Shown here piece after piece: positions 21,277 to 34,185 of a DNA stretch of 64,000 nucleotides (its first letter is position 1; each line of letters opens with the position of its first letter). The position numbers and the translations under genes were made by a program. Location: the NCBI RefSeq assembly GCF_016906535.1, contig NC_057378.1:558001-622000 (forward strand), written 5' to 3'. This DNA comes from Rhizoctonia solani. Taxonomy: Eukaryota; Basidiomycota; Agaricomycetes; Cantharellales; Ceratobasidiaceae. The notes under the pieces are model-generated. The model ran no database searches. It had not been told where the DNA came from and saw only the letters and a program-made list of their open reading frames with translations.

Positions 21277-24200
21277 ATACTACGGTTATAACTGAATTTA
21301 ATATTGTGTTTTGTATATATATGATTGAATGGTTGTCGCAATTAACAAATCGCATTGTATCATACAGGCATTCACCAAATCATGTGAGTTTCATGTATAC
21401 TACGTTCCAATTTCTCAGATCTTTGGGCGATTTCTGAGCGTGTATGAGCATTAACAGACATATGTGACTTCACTGTTTATTTCAGAGGGTTTCATGGATG
21501 TATGGAGACTTTGCGGTGATTGATTATGATCAGAGCATACATATATCCCGCTTTGCAAATAGAGCTCCAGGAGCGCGTAAGGTGGCCACCCAATGCTTCC
21601 CAACAAACAACAGAACCCTTCGTTGGACTTTAGCGTTCGACAAAAAATTATTGCTCATCTCTGTGAAAAAAGGCTTTGATGTACTTCGGAAAATCCCAGG
21701 TAATGGTATGCCAGTTGTGACGCAACTTTATTTCCTAGATAGGGTTTAATCTAGCACTTCAAGGCTGTATTATAAGGTGTGCTACATCAAATAAATCCCA
21801 ATCGATTGGCTATATAGCATGTACGAAGATTAGCTACTCATTCTGGCTATGCTCCGGCCAAGTTGACCTTGATGCCTTATGATACTGGTTGCAACTGTAC
21901 AAGTACAAGAAGTACATATACTTCTTTGTCCTCCAATATCCTTAATGGTATGGCACTCAATCGTAAATTTTGTACGAGCGCCGCAAAAAGCCAGTGAAAT
22001 GGTGCTTTTAACTTGGAGCCTTGACAACAATAGAAACGGGCGGCCGCTCAGAGGCAGTGAAGTTTTCAGGTCCTGAACACTCTAAGGCTCGTAGCAAAGC
22101 TTTCGGCCGACGCACTAATTACAGCTGCTCACACATTAGCGAATTTAACCTTCTCCCTGCTACATTTGGCTCGTAACACCGTCACAAGATTATTCTCATT
22201 TACTCATCGTTTACCGTACGATTAACCATAAGGGTTGTGCGCATGGTTCTATCGTAATTCAACATATTCTAGGTACAACTTGAAATTTCACGGCCAAAGA
22301 AATGACCACGTTCAGAGGGCTATATATGGTATTCAATAACCTCCGCGTGGAACGGAAGACGGCCATGCCATACAGCAGGGTGCGTCACTTGAACTCGGGG
22401 CAAACTCTGGAAACAAGCAAATGCCATTCAATCTTCCGATCCGGGCCCGGACCGCTTGAACCTTGATGAGTACTTGGCACTTTTTTCCTACTGGCTGACT
22501 ATATCTAAGCGAAAGATACCCTATGAGATGTTCCATCGGCTGGAGGGGACATCTATTCCGACGCCCTATGACACGATTAGATTCTCAATTGATCCATCTT
22601 TACCCAGACCGGATGGCAGTGTTCTAGCAGCTACCACATCGAGTGCAATGTGCTGTATGTATGCGGGGCTAGTACGTATATAGTGACCCTGAGTTATAGG
22701 ACAATGCCACTTGGTTCGGGGGCCTTGTGGCTATAAGTTTAAAGAGAGTTCACCAGAAATGACCATGGTTATTTTCCGAGGGTCACGTCTTCAGAAAGAA
22801 GGCGGGAGTTATGAAACATGGATAGAATTTGATAATAAGAAGATCCATGGTGGAGAGATATTTAAATACGGGCTGGGGTTAGGTACGAGTCCGGATAGAT
22901 CTACTTACCAAGCCCGAGGTTCTCGACCAAGGCAAACACGCACCTGTCCGAAGATATGGTAGATAAACCGGGAGATGGGGAAAGCCGAAAAGTAGTCTCT
23001 TTATGACCAACCATATACTCATAATACTATTCTCGTATTCTTTCCCTGGGGTGTCAGGTAATATGTGCTGTCTAGAATCGCACACCCTGGGGGTTGGATT
23101 CATCCGCATATCTACCACAAATCAGATTGATTAACTACTACACGAGAGTTTAGTTACCAAAGAACGACCACCGGACTCGGGACCGAAAATACCGGCATAT
23201 GTATACATTCGGCACTCACCGAGGGAGGCACTGACAGTGGGATACAGTAGCATATAATACTTGATTTCATGGTCAGTTATAGCATGTATTAATAGTCCTT
23301 GCGCAGTCAGAAATGACAATAGAGTATGCCCACTCGCAGAAGCACCGCTGTTGGAGGGCACCGGAAGAAATGTTGATTAAGTCGACCCACGAGTCTCACA
23401 GTGTAACGACACTCACGACGCCAGATGCTCAGCAATTGGATTTAGGAATGAATGACATCTGACTTAGTTAGGAAATATCATTTTCATGGTATCTCGATGG
23501 ATGGAATCGTAGCAAACATTTACGAATAAATTTGAACATAGATGACGGGAGATTTCGTTCCTCCTACCTAATTAAATAAGCACCCGACTAGCTTGTAGTG
23601 TTCAGGTAGCTAAGGAAAATAAGGTCGAATATAACAAGAATAAGATGTGTATATTAGTTCAACAAACCAAAAACGACTCTTACTAAAATTCGTTACTCTC
23701 GGGCAGAGGATATCCGACGAATTTGAAGATAAGACAAACTTGGGTAAGCAATTAAATTAAGCCGTGGCCACGACACGATATACTCACGTAACCTCCGGGA
23801 GGAGCCACAATCCTTCACGAACTACCATAGCCATCACATGCATGTAAAAATAAGCTCAATTGATGAAACGGAGTGAAGCGTTTGCCTCTGGATAGTAGTA
23901 TCTCCAAACGTGCATGTGTGCTTTTGGTTAGCTAAGCTTGTACACGCAAATGCCTCAAGGTTGTAGTCCAAGTCAATCAGCCTGGTATTTCATCCAAGGC
24001 AATGGAGTTAACTCAAAACTACTGGCTCTGCTACTATTAGAGTTCTCATTGAGTAAGCAGCCCGCGTCGTAATTCCAAGGTGGGTAAGTGGGCGTTTTCA
24101 GTGTTCAGGCATTTTATCCGTGAGTACCAACACATAGGTCAAATTAGATGACATAACAAACTATCTTGCATCAGCATCGCATCCACTTCGGCTTGTACTG

Positions 24201-24954
24201 ACGTGAATAGTCGTGCACAAGGTAACGAAGCCTTTCTGCCTCGTGAAATTCGGGAACGATAAGCACGAATCCCCGCATGAGCATTCAGGAAGTCGAGACC
24301 GACGAACACTGAGGTGGAAGTATCTCTTCATGTATGAAGACCTACAATTTGGCATACGTAAGGGTACATTAATTCTACCATATTTGTCCTGTTGATATAC
24401 AGATAAACTACATTTTAAGAAGTGCCAAATATGGCAGCTCTATGTATCTTGTAAGCGATCATTCCTTGATCAATCGATCACTGATCTCCTCTGCAAACAA
24501 CTCATGCCAACTTGGTTTATAGGCGCAAACATGTGATTCGACGCATCGGCTGATATACCTATATCCAAGGCACACATGTTTTTTTTTGACTCCGAATCGG
24601 AGAATGAAATTCGCTCTAGTACGTTGCGTGCCCGTGAAAGGCCCCATTGTAGATCTAGATCTTTCGTTGGTCTTAGCCTCGATCAGGTGAATAGGGATAG
24701 GGCCACACAGCTGCTTATTGTACACGCAGGCGCTTTGTTCGTCCCCCCACTGTCATGAACAATCGTTGGAATTGACTATCCTGTGACTTCTGATCTCCTC
24801 GTGGCTGGCGGAGGGTTCAACCATCCGGATTTTCGGCTACATAGGGTCTATCTTTTGATTTTTGTTTCCTCGGGGGCCAAGGATACTTGTCACCATGATA
24901 TATAAGAGATGTCGCTTTTGATTCCTTCCAGTTTACTCACTATAGCTATCCATC
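21277..24954. other. Long stretch without an assignable gene
   Basis: Open frames at 21498-21749, 22456-22683 and 22711-22962 (+) look mildly protein-like: PYEMFHRLEGTSIPTPYD, and GGSYETWIEFDNKKIHGG. They could be exons of one or two unrecognised genes, but I could not join them in frame and no domain is apparent. From about 23000 to 24950 nothing recognisable is seen. TATATAAG at 24899-24906 is a likely TATA box for the next gene. Confidence 0.4.
24899..24906 (+). promoter_or_regulatory. TATA-like box of the first MetE-like gene
   Basis: TATATAAG lies about 56 bases upstream of the ATG at 24955, a usual distance for fungal TATA promoters. Confidence 0.4.
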
Positions 24955-27291
24955 ATGCCTATTCCTTGTGAAGTAGTTGGGTCCATCCCACGACCACTCA
25001 AGCTCCAACGTGCATTTGCAGCGTATGAAGCAAGGCAAATGTACGCATCTTTGACCTATCGTGCAGCTGGTAATCTCATCTCAAACAACGACTCAGAACC
25101 TTTGAACAGCTCGAGCCGGAAATTAATCATGCTTGCGAGGATACGATTCGACGAATGGAGGACGCTGGCCAACTTGTCATTACTGACGGAGAGCAGAGGA
25201 TTAGTTCTTTCGCGACATATCCTATCTTCGAGTGGGTGATTATCGCCCCACCCGTCTCTTCATGCTACTTACAAACCGGGGATAGTACACTGCACGGAAC
25301 GGGACTAGCAGAGAATCTTGTGCTCGACGGACACGGTCAGGTCAGCAACGTTATTACACTAATTCAATGTCTAGAAGACTGACCTGGTGTATTTCGCCTC
25401 TGTATGCCCAGATGTTTGCAATGTATGTGTTCACCGGCCGACTAGCGCTCGGACTTGACTAACTCCCCGTTCCCCTCGGAAAACTTAAAATGACCCTATA
25501 TCGTTCGGACTAATTTAACCCTTTGTATACGGACATAAATGGTGCCTGCTGCGCCCATGTGATTGCCCTAACACATAATCTCTCTGACTATATTCACTTT
25601 GACCTGACGGCCCGTTTCGGCGACCATTCCATCTCACTCCAAAAGCTTTGCCGACGGACATGAACGCCGTCTCCCACGTCTGGTTTCGGGACCGTTTAGG
25701 TTCAAGACTTTTGCTGCAGATTACATGGCTCAGGGTTTACACTTTGCCCAGAACTTGGTGAAGCAGGTGAGTTTCGTCATAACTGCATCCACTTTGGATA
25801 TTTTCATCCCTTCTTTTACTATACAACTGCCTGATTGCTCTACTTTGATATTATATCCTTCGTTTTTAGATGTTGACAGTCTTTTAGGCAGTGGTTGCAC
25901 CAAGTATGCTCAGTTTACTGTACCCTTTGAAATCGGAAATACCGGGCTACACCCGCGAACAATTTTTAGCTGATCTGTGTGACCAGGTTCGTTTTACGTT
26001 CTACATCATTTCGAGTAACTTCTAACATCAAAATTTTTCAACTATTCATTGATGCAATGCAACTATCATTTTCTCGTTCATATTCAATCTACGGCCTCGT
26101 AGTGCGAAACAGATATTCGCAAATGCTTCCAGGCTGGAGCAGTCCGCGTATCGATAGATTTCACTGAGGGACGGCTCGCTCTTAGGAACGACAGTCGAAA
26201 TCCGTGGACCGGGTGAGTGCTATCCTTTTCGAAGACCGAGACTAGACTACGGTTTCTATGTTGGAGGTGTGCTTCTTCCGTACATCCCAATTCCACATGT
26301 CCCTGCAATGTGAATCGCCAACCTTTGTTGTTTCCGTTCGACTAACGAGCGCCTATCAGTGAACGTTTGCTAGACTTTTTCCTCGAACTTAACAATCGGG
26401 TGATCAATCGGTTTACAGCCGTCGAACGTGCACATATCGGGGTTCATACATGTCCCGGTGGCGATTGGGACTCAACCCATAGTCTGGATGTTCCATACGA
26501 ATTGTTGCTTAAGGAAATGTTTAGACTGGTAAGATCTAGTACTCATACGGATGATACTTCTTACTCACGCCTAGGGGTCTTACTTAATCATCGGTATTCC
26601 TGAACTTCTTTGACGATTTTTTAACTTTTGGGGTCGCTTATCATCTTTCATGGCTTTTGCAACTGTGTATTTGGAACCCGCTCGACTCATTGACAACGAT
26701 TCGCTCCGTGAACGCTTCCAGAACGCAGGTTATTTTTTAATTCAATGTGCCTCTGAGAAAGACCGGAATAAAGTTTTCAAGCTCATTGGAAAACACATTC
26801 GGCGGGACGCGAATGGTGTCAAGCAGGTACGATATCAAACTAATTAGGCTCTATGTATGACGGCAGGAACTGAATTGGGGTAACGCTCTCGCCTGGCATT
26901 TTCTGCAGATGGCGTATATTGGGGTAACGAGTACAATCGACCCAAGGGTAGAATCTCCTGAGGAAATTGCTCAAATGTTGGTTGCCGCGACCAAGTATAT
27001 TCCTGCTGATCAACTTGGTGCCACAGATGGTACGTCTATCAGTATTTGAGTTATTTCATCGCCAATTACAATTAACTCGGTATTTGCCGTCTTGTTCAGA
27101 CTGTGGGTTCTCGCCTTTTTGCGATGACAAGAAGCCGTAAGAGTCCTTTCAACACTTCTTGCTTCACTCGCTAACTAGACAAATGCAGGAAACATGGTGG
27201 GTCGCCTGACTATGCTCGGGATATTGCCTTCCAAAAGATAGCAGCGCGGGTTAAAGGAGCCCGAATTGCCAGTGAACGACTGGGAATATAA
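24955..27291 (+). CDS. Cobalamin-independent methionine synthase C-terminal-like methyltransferase, paralogue 1
   Basis: UROD/MetE-type TIM-barrel protein, related to the catalytic C-terminal half of cobalamin-independent methionine synthase and probably a zinc-dependent thiol methyltransferase. It starts MPIPCEVVGSIPRP, the family's N-terminal signature. After several introns come DAGQLVITDGEQR, LPRLVSGPFRFKTFAADY, APSMLSLLYPL, RVSIDFTEGRLA, IGVHTCPGGDWDS (putative Zn ligands His and Cys), YFLIQCASE, and ADQLGATD / DCGFSPF (third Zn ligand Cys). It ends GARIASERLGI-stop. It lacks the N-terminal half of full MetE, so it may act on another thiol, or partner another protein. Introns are less regular and some longer (~190 bp near 26530-26725) than in the downstream paralogue. 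I found no definite frame break. Confidence 0.85.
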
Positions 27292-27815
27292 ATTAACTTC
27301 GGATCGACATTTGTTTGCAATGTGACACTACTCTCCCGCATAGATTTTCGACTGTATTTGTCTGCTGTATTTGTACCTTATTCGAGTTGTGTATGTATGC
27401 TTTTTACTTTCAACCATTTTGTGGATTTGGGGTGACATTTGCATTAAGTTATGTGGAGCACAGACACGTGGTACAAGTCATTTCGATCCTGGTTGCAAAT
27501 GAACCATAACCGTAGTCCTAAGAATCTGTCACAGATCTAGGTGCAATACTGTAGTTTATTTCGTAGTCATGCGAGGCTTGTAAGACTCGGAACTCCAGGT
27601 GAACGAGATAATTTGCCACCGACTGTATTTGACTGCGTGCATACTTCCCTGCGAAGGCAAGACAAGGAATGTAGAATATGAACGTGTGATCCACGAGTTC
27701 GATCGATCGATATGATGGCACATGGTTGCAGTAAGAAGACGAAAATGTTATAACTACCGATCTGAATGGCTTCGCTCTCCCTGTACCTTTTCGACTGTCT
27801 CTCCCTTGTGAAGTG
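27292..27815. other. Intergenic spacer between the two MetE-like paralogues
   Basis: The 3' flank of paralogue 1 and promoter of paralogue 2. No gene is evident; short open frames on both strands show no similarity. Confidence 0.5.
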
Positions 27816-29675
27816 ATGCCTATTCCAACTGAAGTTGTGGGGTCTCTACCCCGTCCAAGCTGGCTACAGCAGGCTTTCGGGGATTATGATCAGGGAAAGA
27901 TGTACGCGTATATTTCTTCAAATATAAAGTTCCCTGTCCTTGAATCCATTGTGGTCTCTCGTAGTTGGAATAAATCGAGATCCATGCAGGGGCGTTTCGG
28001 CTGAGATTTTGAGCTAACCGATCTTCGTAGAACATATGAAGAATTGCAAAAATACCAAGACAAAGCATGTGAAGATTCAATCCAGCTTATGGTTGCGGCT
28101 GGAGAGCCAGTTGTTACCGATGGCGAGCAACGCGCTAGCTCTTTTGCTACATATCCTTTGACAGAGTGTGTGAAGAATGGTTTAAGTTCGCAATGAAGCT
28201 GTGTTATTTATGTGTACTGTCCTTGGTCTAGTACGCTTGGTGGAACCGGATTGGCAAAAAACCTTGTCGCAGACGGACAGGTACGTTACTTTATCCGACT
28301 CATCGGTCATTCGAAAGTCTAAGGCAGTGCTAAATTATCATCTAGTACTTTGCCTTGTACGTAGAGCTCCGTCACATTATGACACGGAGCGCTCATGGCC
28401 ATAATAGCTTCGACGATGGACACCATCGTCAATTGCCTCGCCTGACCGGTGGTCCATTCCGCTACAAGACATATGCGTCCGACTATTTGCAAAAATCATC
28501 CAAGGGTGTATCGGCTCCGATGAAAACGGTGAACGGCCTCCGTAATTCCTCACGTTCGGTACTGACGTCGCGGTAATGAGCCTATAGGCTGTGATTGCAC
28601 CGAGTATGCTAAGCCTTCTATATCCACTAGATGAAAATCTACCAGACTACACGAGGGAGCAGTTCCTTTCGGATCTTTGTGATGAGGTTTGAAAATTCCT
28701 TGTATGCGCCTCGTTGCAGGCTACTCACCAACTCGACTAGTGTGAGAAAGATGTTCGTCAGGCTTTCAATGCCGGGGCAGTTCGTGTTTCAATTGACTTC
28801 ACTGAGGGACGCCTCGCCTCGAAGAATGACCCTCGTAACCCTTGGACTGGGTAGGTACCTTGCTCTCGGGTTGGTGTTAGTGGGTAGCGCTGATGAACTT
28901 TGCGTCGTTCTTTAGCCGCAATATGCTGAAGTCTTTTGTTGATCTCAACAATCGTGTAATCGATAGATTCACTCCTGAGGAGCGCAAGAACATCGGAATC
29001 CACACTTGTCCAGGAGGCGATTGCGACTCGGTGCATAGTTTTGACGTTCCTTACGAAAGTCTCTTACCAAGCATGTTTAAGATGGTAAGCCTTTCGTTTA
29101 GTTGGTGATGCATATCCTACTGCACGTGATTCCCTTGACAGAATGTCGGATACTTCTTGATCCAATGTGCATCCGAGATCGAAAAAGAGAAGGTATACAA
29201 GCTTGTCGGAGACAATATTCGTAAGGATGCGAATGGAGTAAAACAAGTGAGCTCTCTGATGGCTGTTCGGAAGAACAAAGTGATCAAAGCGAGAGCAAAA
29301 ACATCTCAGGTTGCATTTATCGGGGTTACCAATCCATCAAACCCTACGGTCGAGACCCCGGAGCAGGTGGCTGATGCTCTAGTGGTTGCCTCGAAGTACA
29401 TTTCCAAGGATCAACTTGGCGCAACTGACGGTTGGTAGTTGAAATTAACTGCGTCACTAACTAACTCGAGCAATATCCGTAGACTGTGGGTTTTCCCCAT
29501 TTAGCATTGATTCCAAGCCGTACGGGGTCACCTTCAATCTGAAATAATCATAGCCTTACTTTGTTTGCATTTCAGGAAACACGGCTCTCCCGACTACGCC
29601 CGTGATATCGCATTTATGAAGATCACGGCTCGAATCAAAGGGGCAAAGATCGCCAGTGAGCGGCTCGGGGTTTAG
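27816..29675 (+). CDS. Cobalamin-independent methionine synthase C-terminal-like methyltransferase, paralogue 2
   Basis: Tandem paralogue of 24955-27291 in the same orientation, 524 bp downstream. It starts MPIPTEVVGSLPRPSW and shows the same ordered blocks: AAGEPVVTDGEQRASSFATY, LPRLTGGPFRYKTYASDY, SMLSLLYPLDENLPDY, RVSIDFTEGRLASKNDPRN, IGIHTCPGGDCDS (His and Cys ligands), FIGVTNPSNPTVETPEQV and KDQLGATDDCGFSPF (Cys ligand). It ends KGAKIASERLGV-stop. An extra Cys follows HTCPGGD here (Asp-Cys-Asp) where paralogue 1 has Trp. The likely role is methyl transfer to a thiol such as homocysteine, inferred only from family. The paralogues are well diverged, so the duplication is old. Confidence 0.87.
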
Positions 29676-30010
29676 ACAATGGTAGATAGTGTAAATAATA
29701 ATTATTGTAAATGTGCGATTTTATATGTTGTTTTAACTTGCAATAGCTTGAAGATCGGGACAATTCAGGGTTTGTATTGCTTGGAACCTCTACATATGAA
29801 AACATAGACTTCATTTTTTCAAGGGAGGCAGGCGTTGCTAACGTAGATGTGTATAGCCACCGCCCCAAACAGGAGGACAATCTCCAGGCCAAATGATGCA
29901 TACACCTTACTAGAATGGGTTTCCCACGTGACAATACTGCAACCGAATAGGCCACGATTAGCCTCGGACGTCATTGTTATGTTTGATTCATACATCTACT
30001 ACAAACAACC

Positions 30011-32009
30011 ATGGAAGCGGCCACTGGCGTGCCTTTTGGCTACCTTTCAAACGAAGTAGTTATTCAAATTCTTCATAATTGTTCATATCAGGATATACTT
30101 CGGTTCGTATTGGTAAGTGTCTATGCTTTTTCTTTGCCATCAAAGCAGTTAAATCCCAGTATTTAGACATGCAAAAGGAACCATGACATAGTTGCAAAAT
30201 CTGTCAGTTTGCAGCTCCACATGGAACTTGAGGTGAATGGCCTCGAGGTTGTCAAGGAGCTGCAACTGAAAGGCGCAAGCTCCGTGTCTTCTTCAATATT
30301 GGAAGAGCTGAATTGCTACAGAAATGGTTAGTGTGATGTTCATTGATACAGAAAAATTAATAATCTGTGGTTGAGTCAGCCTGGCTGAAACCAGAGTTCC
30401 GTGCTCCAGTTGAACGCCCTGTAGGTCACCCAAGGGTACTGCGCTGGGAGCTCCACAACAACTCTTACTTCAAAGCCTATTCTTCATTTGAGCCTCATGA
30501 ATATCCTGATACTCTCCAAATTATACCCTTGGACTCTATGCCTATGGCCCCTTCAGTCCATTTTCACACCAAGTTTTATAGGTTCACACTAGATCCTATC
30601 CAAGATTTGGCTGTCCTGGTCGTCATGATCCCTGAACGGTTTGTCGTCATCGCAAAATACGTAATAAAACTATTGACATAGTTTCTCAGGTCTAAGTGTG
30701 TAGAATTGCACATTCGCTCGCTCACTACTGGAGAACTACATGCACAAGCTCGTCGGCCCAACTTGATTATCGAGTTTGATTTTGATGTTTCAGCCCTCGC
30801 TCACGCGGGCTTCCACTACGCTCCCGAAGTTTTGGGGTCGGTTCTAGCAGTCCGGTTCAATAGCAAGGCAAAACGAATGTACGAGATATTAACTTGGGAC
30901 TGGAGGTCTGGGATTTTGCTTCATCGCATCAGTTGCGAAAATGGAACTGGCGACGCTCATTTCATCAACTCTTCTCATATTGCTGTTTTTGCCGCTACTA
31001 TCCGGCCCACAGGGAGTCGGCTACTTCGAGATATCGCACTCTCTATCTATGACATAGGCAATCCAGTAAATCACAACATCGAGGCAGAAAATCATTACTA
31101 CGTATCTAAATATCCTACCTTAAATCCTTCTATGACGTTCAATTTCCCAAAACTGCGTGACTCGCACTCGGTCTTCTCGATAGGATTCATGGCAAGATCA
31201 GACCCTGTTCCAGGTCGTGTAGTTTACACTCGCTATGTCTCGTTTTCCCACCCCCAAAGCATCACCCTAGGTCTAGTCCTGTCTCTATTTCAGCATCCCG
31301 TCTCGCAGAATAATTTGGGAAGCATTCGTGAATTCCGTGGATTTGTCAGCACTAGCCTCCTCCTCGATCATCTTGCACAATCTCGTGGCTCGCATGAACT
31401 TCCAAAGGTCTTGTCCTGGGATCAATGGGGGGAGAAAGCTACCAGGTGGTTCCCAGAGAGTGAAGTGGATTTGTCGTATTCTCAAATGTCTGGCTCTCGA
31501 TATGTTTCAGTCAAGCATGGACCAAGCGGGCTTCGTGGACTTCATCATTTGGTGATCACTGATTTCAACACGCCGATTGTACAAAGGCACCAGGTCTCGG
31601 ACCATCTACTAACGCCATATTCATACAAGTTTGAAAGAAAGGGGGATAATATCAACCTCCTTCATGCCAATGGTTCAACGACCAATCGACCAACGTCTCC
31701 TTCTGAGGATGCCCCGACTCTATCTGACAATGCGGTGATTATAATGACACTCGGGAGTGATGTGCCCGGTACATTCGAAGTGGGCTTCGAAGAGACGATT
31801 GTATCGAGATTACCCTGTCGGGTTATTATTCGAGTCAATCCCGAAGCTCCTCACGATGGATGGCTCTTGGACGGCAGCCGTCTTATTGGCATCAAGGTGA
31901 GAGTACTTTTCCGCGTCCTTTTAACCTGCAGTATTGATGGCCCGTGTTTCAGAATTATTTGAGTGAATACCCGACTCTGACCGTTTATGATCTGCAAATA
32001 CCGGCCTGA
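30011..32009 (+). CDS. F-box-type protein
   Basis: The N-terminus, MEAATGVPFGYLSNEVVIQ then ILHNCSYQDILRFVL, has the L-P/S-x-E-v-x-x-x-I-L...D-l-l pattern of an F-box, and TCKRNHDIVAKS follows an intron at the usual site. Such proteins bind Skp1 and present substrates to SCF ubiquitin ligases. The rest, mainly one long exon (about 30691-31896), is a beta-rich region without a named domain, with repeated L-x-x-W/Y-D-l-x-x-G type turns (LTWDWRSGILLHRIS, LSIYDIGNP) that could form a propeller-like fold. The last exon ends PTLTVYDLQIPA-stop. No frame break is seen. Large F-box families of this layout are common in Agaricomycetes; the target is unknown. Confidence 0.75.
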
Positions 32010-32459
32010 TATGTCTTTCTGTCTTGGATTCTCTGAGCAACTAACATTAATCTCGTCGAGAACAATTGTGTTGTCACTGTCTCTGCGTAATGTAATGGTT
32101 TGTGTCCACATGTGTAGTCTTGACAATTAGGGTGCTTTGCTTGTGTAAAACTATTTGGGTTCCCCTGCTACTGATTTCTGCTGGCTATATGCATACCGTG
32201 TCTTCGGCTGGGATAGTATCATAACATGTTATAATTAGTAGACTGCTTCCGGCGACGCGCCCAATATAACAAGAAGCTCGAATCCAGGCCGAGATCTTCT
32301 TAATATTGACCGTTATTTTCCTGAGAATGCAGTAATTTTCCTAAAGACAAGGCAAGATGCCATTTGATAGGACAGGAATACAAAGTCAGGTTGCCCTCAC
32401 CCTCAGAATACAATTGAGATGTGGTGTATCGGAAAGCATATATAAAACGTTAGATCAAA
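32010..32459. other. Convergent intergenic spacer
   Basis: Spacer between the 3' ends of the F-box gene and the RRM gene. I see no gene, RNA or repeat. Confidence 0.5.
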
Positions 32460-33720
32460 TCAGTCAGAACTTCTCCTATTCTCCCGCTCTGGTCTAGACT
32501 TGAGTTTACTCCGGATGGTGAAATCTCCCTCAGCCAACCTGGATTTACGGTTCTGTATGATGATACAACTAAAATTGTGGTCAAGCGATAGGTCAAAGAA
32601 CATACCTCTTCGTATTCGTATGCGCTTGTGATAAATGCGACTCGATATTGGGGATGTTCGCGATTGAACCATTCAAGCATCATCCATGCATTATCGACAG
32701 TGCCGCAATTGACAGTAGTGAACCCTCTAAGCGTTTTGTCAGATAGACTAGCAAGCGAATGAGGCGGCCCCGTACTTGAATTTATTCGTGATTTTGTCCT
32801 TGACTAACCTAAAGTAAACATGCTGATGCGCCTTTAAATTTTGTAGAAATACTCACTCAATTTATATCTTTGGACGCACTCAAAAGTGTCGAGAAGACGC
32901 CGGAAGTCAAAGGCTGCGTCTGGGGAGGTGGGTGTCCCGAGTACCATCAACGTATTTGTTGGGCCATCTTCGTACAGGGAGCGACCAAAGGAAAGGTTGT
33001 GCTCTTGGATAAGCATACCGCCCACAGTCGTTCCATATAGTCGTTCCTTAGCTCTTTCGGCCGTTGTGACATCTTCAAACGCTACCGCAGCCACGCCGAG
33101 AAAGTTCCCAGGCTCTGCAGCCACTACGAATGTTTAAATTAGTATAATGACCTATGCCTCGAGAGAGATGCCTACTGAATCTCAGAGACTTGAAGTATGG
33201 GCACCTTTCTTTGACTAAGTCTAACACTTCGAGATATTGGATATCCAAGGGCAGACCAGAGATGTGTAAAACATGGCTGGGTTCGTTGCGCGAACTGGAT
33301 CTTGATTTGTTTGGTTTGACTTCCGTCGCGTATCCCTGGATTCGAATCGGGGATTCACGCAAGTGTCTCATGCAGTAACTGCGCCAGCTCGCTGTCAAAG
33401 TGTAAGAATCCGAATCCTCCTATTAGCATGGTAAGTAACAAGACATGGGTTTGGCAATGAGAGTTTACGATTGGTCGTATCCTTGTAGTCTCGCATAGTG
33501 CCGGAATTAAATACTGTACAATGAGATTAATTCTCTACGCGCACAGTCAAAGTGCTTACTGAGCTCTGTTTTTACAATGCCTGGTAGAACCGAGAATGCC
33601 TGTCGAAATTCTTCATCGGTGGTGTGGGATGGTATATTGGCGATATGCAGTGAAGATCGCTTTCGATTATTACCAGTTAGCTCAAGATTTTCTGGCGCAG
33701 TTTGATGTTGAGACGAGGAC
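32460..33720 (-). CDS. Protein with three RRM-like domains (5' end unresolved)
   Basis: Probable RNA-binding protein. From N to C there are three RRM-like units: SLHIANIPSHTTDEEFRQAF with GGFGFLHFDS; HVLHISGLPLDIQYLEVLDL with FLGVAAVAFEDVTTAERAKE; and NTLMVLGTPTSPDAAFDFRR with KYGGFTTVNCGTVDNAWMM. RNP1-like blocks are degenerate, so RNA contact may be weak. It ends ERENRRSSD-stop at 32460. A frame change between HFDSELAQLLHE and RESPIRIQGYATEVKPNK near 33375-33390 cannot be explained by an intron and looks like a one-base error. The coding frame runs past 33720 without a clear ATG, so an upstream exon is probably missed. It may be nuclear, but I see no clear localisation signal. Confidence 0.65.
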
Positions 33721-34185
33721 AAGGTCGGCTTGAAAGCTCAGAGCCGGAGATTGTGAGACGGCAGAGAGTGTGACATTGCGCTTGAGAGAGATGTTTTTCA
33801 AGGGCTGCGTCACGGGGCCACCGAATATTCTGTGTCCTATAATGATTGATTGCGTACAGTATCTCCTTCCCGCAGCGTAGAACATGATCGCAGTCCAAGG
33901 ATGATCGAGGAAATTATTATGGTTGTCTGCAAAGCCTTCAAGCGCCTGTGTAACCTGTAACTGCCCCATATAGGCGCTGGTGCCTGTTCCTCATTTAGCC
34001 ACCGCCCCCGCCCACACTCGTCATCCCCACCACCACATTCCATCTGATCCAGTCCTCGACCCTAGCATTAGGCAACGTGCCAGTCGCGTACCTATATATA
34101 CGCCATCGATCTACTTGACTGTAACCGACTACCACAACTCATTAAGACCGGCGATCATTGACTTGCTGAACACGAGTTACCCGCC
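33721..34185. other. Divergent promoter region, RRM gene / carrier gene
   Basis: About 460 bp between divergently transcribed genes. It probably contains the missing first exon of the RRM gene, plus TATATATA at 34093-34100 about 90 bases before the carrier ATG. Confidence 0.4.
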
